DNA of 64,000 bases from Selaginella moellendorffii (taxonomy: Eukaryota; Streptophyta; Lycopodiopsida; Selaginellales; Selaginellaceae). The number at the start of each line of letters is the position of its first letter. The first letter of the stretch is position 1. This document shows, piece by piece, positions 1-13,254 of this stretch. The stretch spans positions 912,499 to 976,498 of the forward strand of contig NW_003314278.1 of the NCBI RefSeq assembly GCF_000143415.4. The letters are read 5' to 3'. A program made the translations under genes and the position numbers. The notes below the pieces were generated by a model that saw only the letters and a program-made list of their open reading frames with translations, did no database searches and was not told where the DNA came from.

Positions 1-149
1 TGATAGTGAGTGGTGATGGTAGTATATCAGGCCATCCAACATGTAAATGTACAGCGACGGACTAATCTTACTACATGAGGGTATCTTGACTCCCAACCCC
101 CGCAAGACAATGACACAAGTTTCTCAAACCAAGCCGAGTATACTTAACA

Positions 150-400
150 AAAAACATATAGAGTTCCTACATTATGTTTATCCAATTTAAGTACAAGGTC
201 ATTGACCAATTTCTCAACTAGCTCAAGTGGGAATGATAAAAGGAACCAAGTGTACCGATTTTCTGCTATCATGGCAGTAAGGAAAGAGTGTCCATAAGGA
301 TTGGCTGACAAGTATCTTTCAATACCCAAAGTCACATTTGTGATATTAAGTGTCCTTGGGTTTGAATAATAGTGCGCTGGATGACCTCCTAGGATGTCCA
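150..400 (-). repeat. Degenerate dispersed repeat, copy 1
   Basis: An 85-codon open frame lies on the minus strand (144-401). The same sequence, more decayed, recurs at 9930-10090, where it sits just upstream (minus strand) of a Ty3/gypsy reverse transcriptase relic. Shared peptide blocks include 'ITNVT..IERY' here against 'VINVTSDIERF' there. The likeliest reading is a fragment of the same retroelement family, but I do not recognise the domain. Confidence 0.4.
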
Positions 401-541
401 AATTTAAGAGCTTATAATAGACTATGGGCTCAGTGACCTCCCGGGATGTCCAAATTCAAGAGCTTACAATACTTTAGTCTAGAACACTGTCAAAGAAACA
501 ACTTTAGAAAAGTTCATGGTATTCACACTTTGTGAGAAATG

Positions 542-687
542 CACCAATTTAAATGAGTTAGGGTAATCTCTCTATTTAACACAAATGCACTACAACTTAG
601 ACACCTTTGGGCCACACCAACTTAAATGAGTTAAGGTAACCTTTCCATTTAACACAAATGCACTACAACTCAAACACCTTATAACTG
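542..687. repeat. Tandem duplication, 73-bp unit
   Basis: Two direct copies start at 542 and 615, each beginning CACCAA.TTAAATGAGTTA and containing AACACAAATGCACTACAACT. They differ by a handful of substitutions, so this is an old local duplication. No coding role is visible. Confidence 0.75.
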
Positions 688-2460
688 TCACTGACACGGA
701 AATGACTATCAAAGTTAGCCATCCTTGCTATTTTGGATGTCACCCAGCTTACAAAAGAGTGATATGCCCCTACTTACATGTGATATAGAGAGAGAAGTCA
801 ATGACCCCAACACTCATGAGCAAAGAAACCAAACCTGTTGATAAGGTTTAGATAGACTATTATAAATAGATAGTTATACTTATTTATATGGTCACACTCT
901 TTTAAGGAAATAAAGAACATCAAGAGAGATGTAGGTGATGTGACCAGTCGACAATAGCTACCCCCATTACTAGAAATTTCACCATGCACATAAAGTGTCA
1001 AAGCCAATCTACTTATACTAACTTAAACCCAAAGATCAAGAGATGGACAATATCAAAGTCAGACAATGATCTTAGAGACTTAATTATCAGTGAATAAATC
1101 TTAGACTAGAACATAAAAGTAGTCTAAGGAAGTTATCATCTAATAAACCAGTATTAGAGTACAGGGACCACCAAGATCATAAGAATAGGAAAACATAGGA
1201 TTCACTATCTAACAAAATTTAATAGCAAGGGTACTATCAAGAACACTCAATAATAATACTTAACTATCAAAGATTATAGACAGTATGCCAAACAACTTAC
1301 AAAAGAAAACTAAAAGAACATAAAATATCATTGACAAATATTACAGGTCACAAATGAGAAACCTTATTCCTTTTAGCTTCTAAATTATTGTAAGAAACTA
1401 AAGAGATTGAATTGAAAGAAGATTTATAGAGGTTTAAATATAGAGGGGAAGGGCCCATAAATAAGAGTACATCCCCTTTTTTAATTAGTCAAAAAATTTA
1501 GGATACTTGGAATTTGAATAATACTAAGTTCAGTAACTGTTTTGGGAAGTTTAAATTTATGAGCTTACAATTATCTCACTTGACAAACTAAGTGATCAAC
1601 TTGTGATCATATATAGACTACACTATACTTAGCATCATAGGCTTTCCCTTCTAAAATTAACACCTTCAACTAGAAACTAAAAACTCTTCAATTTAGACTT
1701 CTCAAGAGGTCACCCAGCTTAGTACCTAAGGACAATTAACCCTAAATATCCCCAAGACTCTTAACCAATTGGAAAAAATAGTGCACTTTTGTTCATAATC
1801 CTTTTCCTTTTATATTTGAATCCTTACCGATTGTCTCTTAAATCATTCTTTTTTATTGCTTATAAAAACCTCATTTCTCTAACTTAACAACCCAATTGAC
1901 TTAACATGGTTTAAGATACTATATAGATAGATTACATACACTCACATATTGAGTGTATCTGAGTGTAGATAAAGTCATACAAATAAAGTCACCAGAGATA
2001 AAGATTTTATAAATATTGTATCAAATTATTAAATCTAGACTAGATCTGATATAAATCAGACAATATAGACCAAAATGAATGGTACTAAGACTAGGTTAGA
2101 CTAATAATTTATTCTGTAAGTGTCTCCAAGGGACTAAACAAGAACTGAGAGTGCATTTCATAGTAAAAGTAGGTGAAACTCCTGAGCAGGCACTACTCAT
2201 GGGCCATCCACCTCCTGGGTGATTCTACTAGAAAATTAAAGCCACCAATATGAGACTCATATTAGGGTAGTGAAAAGCTCTCCAATGTGCCTCTAGTGCC
2301 AACTTAGTGTTTTTAATGAAAAACTCCATTGCATAGTAAAAAGCAAGGTGTGAACCTCCTCTAGCTCCAACTAGAGTGTTCTATCTTGAGACCCTCTACG
2401 ACCTCCTCCTAAACTAGTGTGGATTTCCTCTGCATGCAACACTAACTATCTTCCTTCCTC

Positions 2461-3719
2461 AATTGGTCCAACTTATGACAGAAATCCCTTCCGCCAAATC
2501 CAAATATCATCCACTCTCATTTCCCCTGAATCCCAATCAAAACCAAGCACCTCACATGGTCTTTGACAATACCAAAGCTAGAGATTTGTTTTCAGGAAGT
2601 CCTCATATTTCCACAAGCTCCCCAATACTCCCTAGTTGCCACTGAAGAACCCTAGCACACTAGGGCAAGGCCAATCTTGAATCTTTGCTGGGGCCTTGTT
2701 TCCCTCATGCCGCCTAAAAGCTACTCAAATCCACTCTGTTATCTTGGAAAAACTCAACTTAACCCTAATCTCGACCAAAATGTAATGTGGGGAGTGAAAG
2801 CAGGGCATTGCAGAGCTTGGGTGATGAGGAAGGGAGAGTGGAGGCAGTGACTGAGTGTGGAGCCACAAGTAGCACCGGTGGCCACAGCTTCAAGCTCCTC
2901 TTCTTTCTCTCTTCTCTTGCTTTAGCAATTTGAGGTTTTTGATCCTAATTGAATTTCTTTGATTTCTGACCACAGTTGGCACTGGGAGTGCCCTAGAATG
3001 GATTGGAGTGGGAATTACGCTGCTTGCTTTACTGGTCCTAGCACCATCACCTGCTTGCACTAGTGCCATCACCTAGCTGCAAGCACAGTCACCCGTTATT
3101 GAGGGAGAGTGTGTCACCAAGAGTAAGTGCCAAGGGAGAAAGAGAGAGCATTGAGGGATGTTCACCATACAGATGCCCCAAGGGTCTCCACAATGGCAAA
3201 AATAAGGGTTGGTCACATGCTAAGGGCATAAAGGCATAAATCTTAATAGGTAGGCCAAATGGGAAGTGGAAAGCTTCAGACATGTGTGAGTGCAAGGGTG
3301 AGCCTTGGCGACAACCGCCAAGACACCCCTCAATCAAGTTGGGTGCTCAACAGTATGTTGAGTTAAAGCTAGTCTCTAGTCTGGCTAGCAAGTGGAGTGG
3401 TTCCTTGTTCCGGCTTGATCTGTCGATCATTCCCTGGAAGAATCCTGGCATGTGAAAAAAAAAAAAATGAGATCTCTCTTTATGAGAGAATATGGAGTGT
3501 TTGCTAGATCCACCCCTCATGTTGCACCTCTACTCCCCATCACCCACAACTCCCTTCTTGGCGTGCCCTTGGCCTATGGCCGATCCCCTGCCACGTCATC
3601 ATCCCACTTCAAATGGTCCTACGGATTAGTTTGGGCTGCTACATCGGGCGTCCAACGCAAAACAGAATAAAAAACATCAGTATGACTTTCATTACATAAC
3701 AACGCTTACAGTTAATCAG
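2461..3719. other. Non-coding stretch upstream of the GEX2-like gene
   Basis: Only short open frames without domains are present. The last few hundred bases should contain the promoter and 5' leader of the downstream gene, but I cannot place a TATA box or start site with confidence. An A-run of 13 lies near 3456-3468. Confidence 0.5.
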
Positions 3720-6700
3720 ATGACGCCACTGTTTCTCTGGTGGCTGTGGGTTGTCTTCCGGGGCACTGCCAATGCTCAGCCTGGAAGAGATTGCTTGGCG
3801 CTTTGTCCTCAGAATAATATTTCGTGCACTCTAAACTGCGCACAATGCGATTTCCCTTGTTGCAGCCTTACATGCAATTCTATTCGCACTGGCGACACAT
3901 GTAATGGCACCTGCTTTGGAACAACTTTGAATGTTTCATCGTGTTGCATAAGATCAGGATCTATAACCCTAGTTGCCCCACCGCCACCGCCAACGGTATC
4001 ATGTACGTAGTTTTGAACAGGAAATAGCTCATAGTTTTATAAGCAGCTGTTGCAGGACCAGGAAATTGTTCAGTCGTCAACATTTCAGCGGGAAATCAAA
4101 CACTGATCGAAGGAGTACCTTTTATGTTCAATGTCAGTGCCGTGACTTGTAATCTGCAAGTTTGTGGAACATGTGGAGCATTCACCGGGCAAGCTAACTT
4201 CTTTGATGTCAAAATTTCGGACTTTTCCAGTACATCTACTACATCCTGTAATGTGAGCGCTGGTTCAGGAGGATATTATTTTGTAACATGTTTGGCTCAA
4301 AGTTCTGCTGCTGATAATGCAGTAAAGTACTTGCTGACCGTGAGCATTCTCTCATATGGAACATGGGTTCCAATTTCCACACGTTTTCTCAAAATAATTT
4401 CGGGTACATATCTATTCTATACAATCGTTTCGTTGATATTTACTTTATGTTCTCAGGCCCTGTACATGTTCCTTCCTGTTTCGCCTGGTGGTTTAATGAT
4501 ACAAATTCTTTCGTTGCCGGATCAGCAGCAACACTTTATATTATGCAGAAGGATGCATTTAACAACTCTGTGAGCAACAAGACAGGACGTGCCTTTGGCT
4601 ATAAATTTGTATTCAGTGTTATCTATGATGTGCCTTCTAATACAACAGCATATAAAGAAACTTTCAATGTAAGTTATGACTTGGATGAGGGAGTGCAAAA
4701 GGTCGTATTCTATCCAAAACTATCTGGCACTTTTTACTTACAAATCGGAAACAACTCACAAGTTGTACAAAAATCCCCGCTTAGGTATGATGTAACAGCT
4801 GGTAAGGCACTTCTTGAAATCATGAATCTGTAGAACTTTTTTTCACTTCATTCACGTTCGCAGGTCCTTTATCTGTAATAGACTCTTTTGCAAAATGGCC
4901 AAGTGGGATAAATACATTTGAAGCTGGAAGTTTAGCTTCTGTTATGATAATGCTTGTGGATACATACGGAAACAGCGTTGTCAATGCCAATTTTTCACTA
5001 AGCCCTTACTTTCTTGATAGTGGGACATTTTCCCGGATAAATTTTAACTTCACATACCCAACATCTGGTTATTGGTCGGCTGGATTTACACCTATAGAAG
5101 CGGGACAGTATTTGGTACGGGTTGGAAGTGGAACCGTCGAATTGCCAAGCTCTCCTCTCACATTTTCCGTCGTCTCAGGTTATTAATTCACTTTTCTTCT
5201 CATAGCTGACTTGATCGACGAATTATACAGGTCCTGTGTCAGTACGAGATTGTGTTGGTTCCTGGTTAAATTATAATTCAGTTTTTCAAACTGGAGGGCT
5301 GGCAACATTTCTAGTTTTACAAATGGATGCTTATGGGAACAACGTTAGTTTAGCCACCGGAAGCATTGACGTTTACGAATTTATTTCTTTTGTTCAAAAT
5401 ATGGCTGATGGAAAAGTGATGCCACAAACAGTCATACAGCTGCAACCTCCAGAAATTGGCTCCGCATATAGGACATTTACACATTCACCTAACATGACCG
5501 GACAATTTAACCTTTTCATTGGCAACCTAACAGACAACATCACTGGATCTCCCTTCACCTTCCAAGTAATTCCAGGTTGAGTCTTTTGTCCTTTTTATTC
5601 TTATTTATTCTTGCGTTTTGGTTGCACCAGGTCCTCTATACGTTCCGCGTTGCCGTGCAAGCTGGTTAATTGGAAACCAACTTGTTGCAGGAAAGAATGC
5701 TTCACTTAAAATTAGCAAAGTAGACCGATACAATGAAAGCATTTATGATGATTATGGCTTTGCTGTAAAGTTTATTAGCTCTGACATAGACCTTCCAGAT
5801 TTTAATGTCCATGTAGAAAAATTTCCTGGCACAAACTATCAGATCGTATCCTTCGTGCCTACTTTAGCTGGTAAATTTTCGATAGCTATCGGCAGTGGAA
5901 CAGAAAACATTGCTAACTCGCCATTGACATTCAATGTAAATGCAAGTGAGTCCCCTTGATGTTATCAAGTTCCGTTCTTACCTTTTATGTCTTGTTTAGG
6001 CTTTCCGTCGATCCCATCATGTGTAGGAGGCTGGTCCAATAATATTAACTCATTTTATGCTGGGGATAATGCTATTTTTGATATATATGTCAAAGATATT
6101 TTCAACAACACAGTCAATAATGTAAATGGAGGTTACAATTCAAGCTTTTTGCTTTCAGCAACTGTGACATGGAATTTAAGCCGTGCACAGGATATTGTAC
6201 AGCTTAATATAACTACGATTGATATTCCTCAAAGTGGGCGCCAACTTGTAAAGTTTACACCAACCATTTCAGGATCGTTCTTCCTTCACATTTGGAGATT
6301 TAACGAATCAATATCCATGTCCCCGTTTACATTTTCTGTATCATCCGGTAAGGATGCTATGTCGTTAATTTGAGTAAAAACCGTGTTGACGTTTTGCAGG
6401 TGTCATCTCTCCTAGCAACTGTACAGCGATATGGCCTGATGGCCGTAACACATTTCATGCTGGACAAAAATCCGTTCTAGCTATTCAGTTGGTGGACAAA
6501 TTCAAAAACAATGTCAGTACCACAAACGGAAGATCTGAGATAGCTGCCTTTGACGTTCAGGTGGTGGGTGTTGCTGATATTCAAGATTGGAACATGAGTA
6601 TGATGGCATCGCTAAACTATTCAGGATATCAACTGATAGTTTTCTATCCTACAATTGTGGGTACTTTTTATATGCAGATCGGAACAAAAAAGCTTAACAT

Positions 6701-8715
6701 TTCTGGTTCACCTTTCCCATTTACAGTCAAATCAGGTATCTCTAACTGCAATTCAATGGCTGAGACACATATGTTTTCAGGCCCTCTATCAATACCCGCG
6801 AGCACCGGTGAACGGCCATCGGGTTCACAGTATTTTTCTCAGAATGCGACTGTGAGCTTTTTGATAACTCCACGGGACAAGTTTGGAAATCCTCTTTTGG
6901 CCAGTAGTGTTGATCCGCTTAGTTTTTCGGCCGCGCTTTACAACCCTGACCTTACACTTATTCCAATATTCGACCTGACTGTGTCACCATACAGTTCCAA
7001 TGTTTTGATAATGAACTTCTCTATATACACAATTGGAAAACTTATTCTTCAAGTTGGCAACGAGACAGATGATATCATGGGTTCTCCATTTGTTTTATTT
7101 GGTGCAACAGGTTTTATTTTCCTTTTTGTCTCTATATGCCTCTCTGATGTGTTAACAGATAGCGTATCTCCTTCGAGATCCATAATGGAAGGTGATGGTC
7201 TGAAGAACTCAACAGCTGGGATACCATCTACATTTCTCATCCAGCTTCGAGACGTGGCAGGTAATCCAGCAACAGCAAATGTGATAGACTTGGACTTTCA
7301 AATGAAGATGCAAGGAGTAGCTTTTCCAGTTGGAGCAAACATCACGGCAATACCTAAAACAACTGGAATTTTTCAAGTGACGTATACTGCCACCGTCATA
7401 GGAAACTATCTACTTTTGGTGAGCTGGAAAGGAGCACTGCTAGGCGCTGGAGCTGTCAACAAGAGTGTTTTACCAAGTGCGTTCCTTCTCAAACCTGGAT
7501 CAATAGCTTACGCTCTGTCATACTACAGCTGGAATATACGGACCATGGTGCACAGCTAAAGGCGCTGGCATTTCGGGAGGTGTTGTTGGAAGAATGTTTT
7601 CTTTCCAAGTAACTGTAATGGATTTTTACAACAACACAGACACAGCAAATCGTAGTGCCATTTCTGTTACATTTTTTCCTACTGCAAGGGAGACCATGAC
7701 AATAACGAGCATTGGTATTGGAAAGTTCAACGTGACGTACAATATTACGAAGGCAAATACATACAGTATGACTGTTTTGGCAGGTACCATAGTTCCAACT
7801 GAACAAGTCAATGGTAGCCCATTTAAAGTTGTCATTCAGTCAGGTAATCCTTGTCAAGTGGAATGCCTCGTATTTGATTTTTGCTATTTTGTATACAGGA
7901 TCCCTTTCACTTCCACAGTGCTCGTGTTATTGGCCTCAGGGTATAAATTACACATCATCTGGACAAAAATCTGCGATTCAAGTCTATCAAAGGGATAGAT
8001 TTGGTAATCAGGTTTTGTCTATACAAAACAATGTTACCGCCAGTCATTTTAACGTCACCGTCTTTAACAGTACTGACATGAGTGGGCCCCTTATACCAAT
8101 CCCGGACTTCGGATACAGAATATATACTGCCACGCCATCAGACTGGTATGAGATGAGGTTTACCATCATACCGATGGGCACTTATTCTTTGGACTGTTAT
8201 GCTGGTGTGAATCATTATAAGGGACCGTTTATATTTTCTATAATCCAAGGTAACGATTTTATTTTGTTTTAAATTTGTGCCGACGTCATTATTTTAGAGC
8301 CCCCTAATGCTACACTTTCCATTTTTGATGGATCGGGATTACAAAATACAAGGGTCGGGAGTGTGTCTTCAATTAGCATCACACTCATTGACAACTACGG
8401 GATGCCTGTTGTGGGAAACTTTCAAGGATACAATACAACCTTTCTGCTTGTGACTGTATCATTGGTTGGATCTAGTGTAGTGCAACAAGGACAAGTAGTT
8501 GAAAACACAACAAATCGCGGACAATTTCTAGTGACATATGCAGCTTCTGTGCCTGGAGATTATGCAGTTCGTATAACCTGGAAGAACGTGCTTTTGGCAC
8601 TTTATAACATAACAGTTTCTCCTGCAGGTCTAAGGACTAACACTATATATTTTTTAACAAGCTCTAACAAGATCCTTTTAATTTTGCAGTACCAATGTTT
8701 TTGAGATTTTTGTGA
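3720..8715 (+). CDS. GEX2-like secreted protein with filamin-type Ig repeats
   Basis: I read 14 exons: 3720-4002, 4047-4403, 4457-4801, 4864-5178, 5231-5575, 5631-5945, 6000-6347, 6400-6735, 6781-7110, 7159-7476, 7529-7843, 7899-8249, 8298-8627, 8690-8715. This gives about 1437 residues. Residues 1-20 form a signal peptide ending near NAQPG, followed by a Cys-rich segment and a Pro run. Exons 2-13 each encode one domain of filamin/Ig type: GP..P start, D.YGN core, PT..G.F...IG, then SPF.F.V.SG. N-glycosylation sites are frequent. In Arabidopsis, GEX2 is a sperm surface protein with such repeats used in gamete attachment, so a gamete adhesion role is inferred. All introns are 44-62 bp and phase 1. 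The frame ends in VPMFLRFL with no membrane segment, unlike GEX2, so the 3' end may be truncated or mis-modelled. It could instead be another repeat-type extracellular protein. Confidence 0.65.
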
Positions 8716-9285
8716 ATATGTGTCGTGTATAGAGAAAACGAGCTCCTCATAGAGGTAACATTCCTATGGCTTATTTCATAGAGGTAACATTCCTAGTTCT
8801 TTATTCTGGACATTGACAAAATGCATATTCCAATTTAGTGGATTGAATGTTCACAGATTCAGGATTATGTTTGAAGGCCTTCTGAGATTTTGGAGGATCG
8901 TACGTCACACTTTAGGACCATTGTAGCGGATTTTAAATAAAACTAATGATGTCCATTGTAGAGGACGTTATATGCATTTCAATATTGAATATAACAAGCT
9001 TCTTTTGCCAATAAGCCTGCATTGGCATAAACTTTGGCTGCATTAGAAAGTATCTCAATGTGTTATTATTTATATAGACCTTAGTATGTCCACCCAGATA
9101 GTTTCTTCAGTGTTCCAATGCTAATACTATAGCAAATATCTCTTTCTCATGCATAGGCCATTTACATTAGGTCTCATCCAATTTTTTTGAGCAAAACACA
9201 ACACCTTAATGTAACATCAATTGTATTGTCACAATCTTGCTACAACACAACATATATAGCATAGCTAGATGTATCACAATACACT
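8716..9285. other. 3' flank of the GEX2-like gene, nothing recognised
   Basis: No open frame of note. The block TAGAGGTAACATTCCTA is repeated at about 8752 and 8779 with a short spacer. The 3' UTR of the upstream gene presumably ends here, but no clear poly(A) signal can be assigned. Confidence 0.4.
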
Positions 9286-9850
9286 TCAAAGGGTTTTATC
9301 AACATCTAAGATCCTAAGAATAGGAACCATAGTCAAGATGTCCTTCAATCGTATAAAAGTACATTGAAAAGCTAGTGTCCAATAAAATGGTATACTACCT
9401 TTCATTAATTCAGTCAATGGAAGAGTAATACTTACAAAATTATGAATAAATTTGCAATAATATCCTACCAAACCGAGAAAGAAATGAACATCTAATATAG
9501 TGGCACCGCTTCTACTTTTTTGGATCTACCCTGATTACACTACCATCATTTATATGCCTAAAGAAATTCATACACAATTGACCAAAAGTGCATTTACTCT
9601 TCTTAGCATATAGTTTGTTTTTTTGCAACTTTTGAAACATTAACTTTTTAAGTGTTTTAAATGGTCCTCCACCATTTCACTGAAGACTAAAATATTGTCA
9701 ATATATAAAATAATAAGTATGTCTAAATAATCTCTAAATATTCTATCCATTATCATATTGAATATAGTTGAGCTCAAATGGCATAATTAGGAACTTAAAG
9801 GATCCATAATAAATTTTAAAGCTACTATTAAACTAAGATAATTTCTTCAA
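9286..9850 (-). pseudogene. Ty3/gypsy reverse transcriptase relic
   Basis: The minus strand encodes, across frameshifts and stops, the palm region of a Ty3/gypsy reverse transcriptase: YGSFKFLIMPF, then YIDNILVFS, then HLKHLKKVM and KLYAKKSKCTF, and finally GYYCKFIHNF at the RT/RNase H junction (9286-9471). The catalytic YIDD reads YIDN (Asn codon at 9694-9696), and stops interrupt the frame, so the copy is dead. No LTRs can be assigned. Confidence 0.8.
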
Positions 9851-9929
9851 CTAGGCCAAGTATGTTTGACTAATAACATTTAGGAATTCCATCCTTATGT
9901 TTATTGAATCAAATGCATATGTAATAACC

Positions 9930-10090
9930 AGTTTCTTAACTAGCTTGGGTGGAAACCACAAAGGGACCAACAGTACTAATCGCCTACCATTATGGTAATA
10001 AGAAGAGAGTGTTTATAAGGGCTAGTGAACACAAATCTTTCAATATCTGAAGTGACATTTATGACATCTGCTTGCTAATTATCTTCCAAG
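9930..10090 (-). repeat. Degenerate dispersed repeat, copy 2
   Basis: Homologous to 150-400 but with more indels. It lies just 5' (minus strand) of the gypsy RT relic, which suggests that the unit belongs to that element. Confidence 0.4.
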
Positions 10091-10102
10091 ACCACTATTA
10101 AT

Positions 10103-10200
10103 TTAGGGGGCTTTCGCACCCACCATTAACTTTGTAAATTTAATGGTAATTTGTTCACACCATTACATTATTACTAGCAAGGAATCCAGCTCTGCTGGCC
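10103..10200. repeat. DNA-transposon/MITE-like terminus
   Basis: Begins TTAGGGGGCTTTCGCACCCA and continues through a TTCACACC motif to ACTAGCAAGGAATCCAGCTC. The first part matches, inverted, the right end of the segment ending at 25300. The second part recurs near 10430-10480, 24132-24160 (inverted) and 45258-45282 (inverted). This is consistent with ends of a small non-autonomous DNA element family. Confidence 0.5.
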
Positions 10201-13052
10201 TGACCAAAATAAGTCTTTGAAAACACTTTACTGGGATAGAAAAGTTATAGCTAATAGTGCAACATAAAATAAATTAGTGTATATTGTATACTTCTAGGAT
10301 TTATCATGAGCATTTATAAAATCTATAAGAGTAATAATAATCACAAAGCCTTTTATAAGAGAAATCAAGTTTACAAATAATTAATTTTCTTTTAATTTGT
10401 AATTATTTAAAAATAAATGAAAATAAGATTAGCAGGGATTCCAGCAGAAAATAAAATCAAGGATCCCAGCTCTGATGGGAAGTAGATATAAAATTCTGTA
10501 AATGTAAATTAGTTTTCTGATTTAAAAATATACTTTAATGATTCTGTAAATTAATATTTGTTCATTTTTGAGGTTCTAATAATATTTCCTGAACTTGTGT
10601 TACTTAAGTGGTTAATAGATTTAACATTTTTAGATTGTCATAGCTTATGACAAGTTTTGATTGAAGCCAAGTAGGCATTGCAGCTTTGAAGCCTTGGAGG
10701 ACTTGTACCTTTTATGGAGCACAATCGGTCTGTGCCATACTGCCAACAGAAAGGCTTCTTAGTGTAGAAAATATTTTTAACAGTTAGAGAAAAACATGAA
10801 TGACAACAGTGTAGCCATGTCCTGCCCCACCGAGGACATGACCGCATGGCAAGTGCTCGACCTCAAGCACGAATTTTGACATATCCATTCATGCTCTTGC
10901 CATTTGAAACAGGTCCTTTAGCCCAACATTCATGCTCCTAGCTGCATTCCTAGCTTTCTTACTGCTTAGATTCATGGTATCCAATGATACCATTCAGAGG
11001 TAGCCATGAGGTGCTGGTTTTTATCCTCTCAATGCTCAACATTGTTTTCTTTGGGGAAGAAGTATGTGGTCATGGCAGCTCCCAGGATCAAAGAGTATCT
11101 CAAGGTTGAGTAATGGTAGAAAGTTCTAATCAAGTTTTACTGCTCATTCAATCTGGAAGCCTGCTACGCATCAGGAAAAGGATTGGAAATCTAGGAAACA
11201 CTATCTACTCCTAGATAGGTCTCTGCTGGAACCAGCAATGCTATAGGTTGGGTCCAGAAAAATGCTGTTATGTCATCCCTCATAAAATATTATCAATAAA
11301 AAAAACTCATAAAATACATAAAAGGATCCATATTATAATTTATAATAATGAAGTTGTTATATATATGACTTTTAAAATCTCATAAAAGGATCAATACTTT
11401 GATGAGAGAAAAATGCTGTTATCTCAAGTATAAGCCAGCTATGTTTTTTTTGAGAAACCTATTCAACTCCCAAGTGTCTTCAAGTTCTTCCGTAATCTTC
11501 AGTACCTCCTGTTCAGTCTTAGATTTTTCTGCCTCATCAAAGCCCACAGTCTTCTCTTAGTAGCAGATTTCTTCTTTTCCTTCCCAATTCAAGCTGTAGC
11601 AACTGCATCTTGGGTGTATTGTCATCACTTTTGTATTTTGCTGTTTCAAGAAAGCTTGTTTATTAACACTAACTGCAGGCTTTCCATCTGCTCACATAAC
11701 TCATTTGCTTCCTGCATTAAACAATATTAGCACCTCCATGTCCTGGCCAGCAATCTTCAGGTGGGTTGACATATTCTTGTCATCATAAACACACCCGATC
11801 TGCATTCTTGACGGCAGCTCTAAGCGTTCACTGGATTCTATACCACAGGCCTTTCTCTACTTATATTGCCAAAAGAGTTCAATTGAAGATTATCAGGAGA
11901 GTTTGTTTTGACATTGCAGACACAGGTACTGGATGGTTTTTTGAAAACTCTTAGAAGCTACTTAGATTTGCTATGTGCGGATGTACACACTCACATGATC
12001 ACAAAAGGTCTATCTAAAGATGAGCACAAGAGTCACAATTTTCAAAAAATTAAAAAGTTTTTATCTTAGTAAGTTGTTTGCTAATACTCAACTCTTCTTG
12101 GTATATACTAAGGCTGTTCTACTGATCTTTTGATAAGTGTACACTGGTAGGCATCTAATGTTTTATTTTTTTCTTGATTCCATTACACTTTTATCCAGCT
12201 GAGGGAGTGTATCTTCATTTATAAGAGAAATGTTTGAAACAAGAAAAAGAGAGCCACTCAATAGTAAGTTAATAGTTTTACAAAATGGAGAAAAAGAAGA
12301 AAAAATTCACCCAGATTGCCAGGGTTCAACCGTTAATGGCAATGAAGATGAACCTTGAAAGCTGCTAGAAGATGGCAGAGATCACTAGGCATATCTCTGC
12401 AGTAACAATTCTCACATCAGCAAAGGAAGAGAAAAACTTTCTCAAAGCAAGAAAACAAAAAAAAAAACGAGTGTAGACATTAAACATTTCTTCTCTTACC
12501 TACATTATCATAGAGCTTAAACAATGGAACTGCCAGCAATTTGAGATTCTTTGAAACAGTTCTTTGAAACAGGACTGGAAAAAATAAAAAGTTTGAAAAC
12601 CATGGAAACCATGGAAAGTTTGAAAAAAAAAAAGCCCTCCAGGACAGTTTGAACAGTTCTTTGAAATAGTTTGAGGAGAACCATGCAGAACTTCTTACAC
12701 TCCCGACACAAGAAATAATAAAATAAATGAGAAGATTATACAAAAGAGTTATGAGAAATGAAGAACAAAGATTGATACCTTTGGTTTGGTGATGTGAGGA
12801 GGGCAGTAAAGATATGGCAGCGTCTCAAAGTTTGGTCTCTACCAAATTGCCACAAACTCTTCAAACTGGTAGAAATGCCTGTCTCAGGCTGGATTGAAGC
12901 TGCCATTGGATGCTCATGAGCTTCCTCTTCAATCCTTCCACCTCTAGTTAGCAGATTTATCAAAGTTAGCAGAGATTATGATGAAAGAAAACTTCTTTAC
13001 TGTTTTTCTCCAAACTTGAGTCTTCCTTCGGGAAGCTTGAAAAAACGTAATT
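10201..13052. other. AT-rich intergenic DNA, nothing recognised
   Basis: Open frames on both strands are short and without domains. There are A/T-rich low-complexity runs (about 10300-10580, 11280-11400) and a locally repeated CAGTTTGAA/TTTGAAACAG motif around 12550-12680. I cannot support a gene. Confidence 0.5.
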
Positions 13053-13254
13053 CCGCTGCTTGTGGGCGATGGCAGACCCTACAAGATCTTTTTCCCTGTC
13101 CTTCGTGAGATCTTCATCCCTGTCCCTCGCACCAACCTGCTCACTGACACTGGCTTTGCCACTACGTACATGTGAGAAATACCTGGTGGAGAATTCTCAT
13201 GCAACCTTGAGATCTTCTCGCTGGTGATGCTGCTGCTGCTGCTGTGATTCCGAC
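13053..13254. repeat. Duplicated 0.2-kb segment, copy 1
   Basis: Starts CTGCTTGTGGGCGATGGCAG, contains TACAAGATCTTTTTCCCTGTC and ends in a GCTGCTGCT run before GTGATTCC. A diverged copy follows at 13661-13847. Neither copy keeps a shared long open frame, and I do not recognise a product. Confidence 0.65.

Larger units (their letters stand above)
1..2460. other. AT-rich non-coding DNA
   Basis: No gene is convincing here. Open frames are short and show no recognisable domain. The stretch holds a degenerate repeat also found near 10 kb and two small local duplications (separate entries). The segment at 363-465 repeats one sentence-like block (GGATGTCCAAATT..AAGAGCTTA) about 70 bp apart. Confidence 0.6.

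Noticed and set aside
12480-12743. Phe/Ser-rich minus-strand ORF as a membrane protein
   Set aside because: The sequence is a local repeat of TTTGAAACAG-type blocks; the hydrophobic appearance follows from this low complexity.
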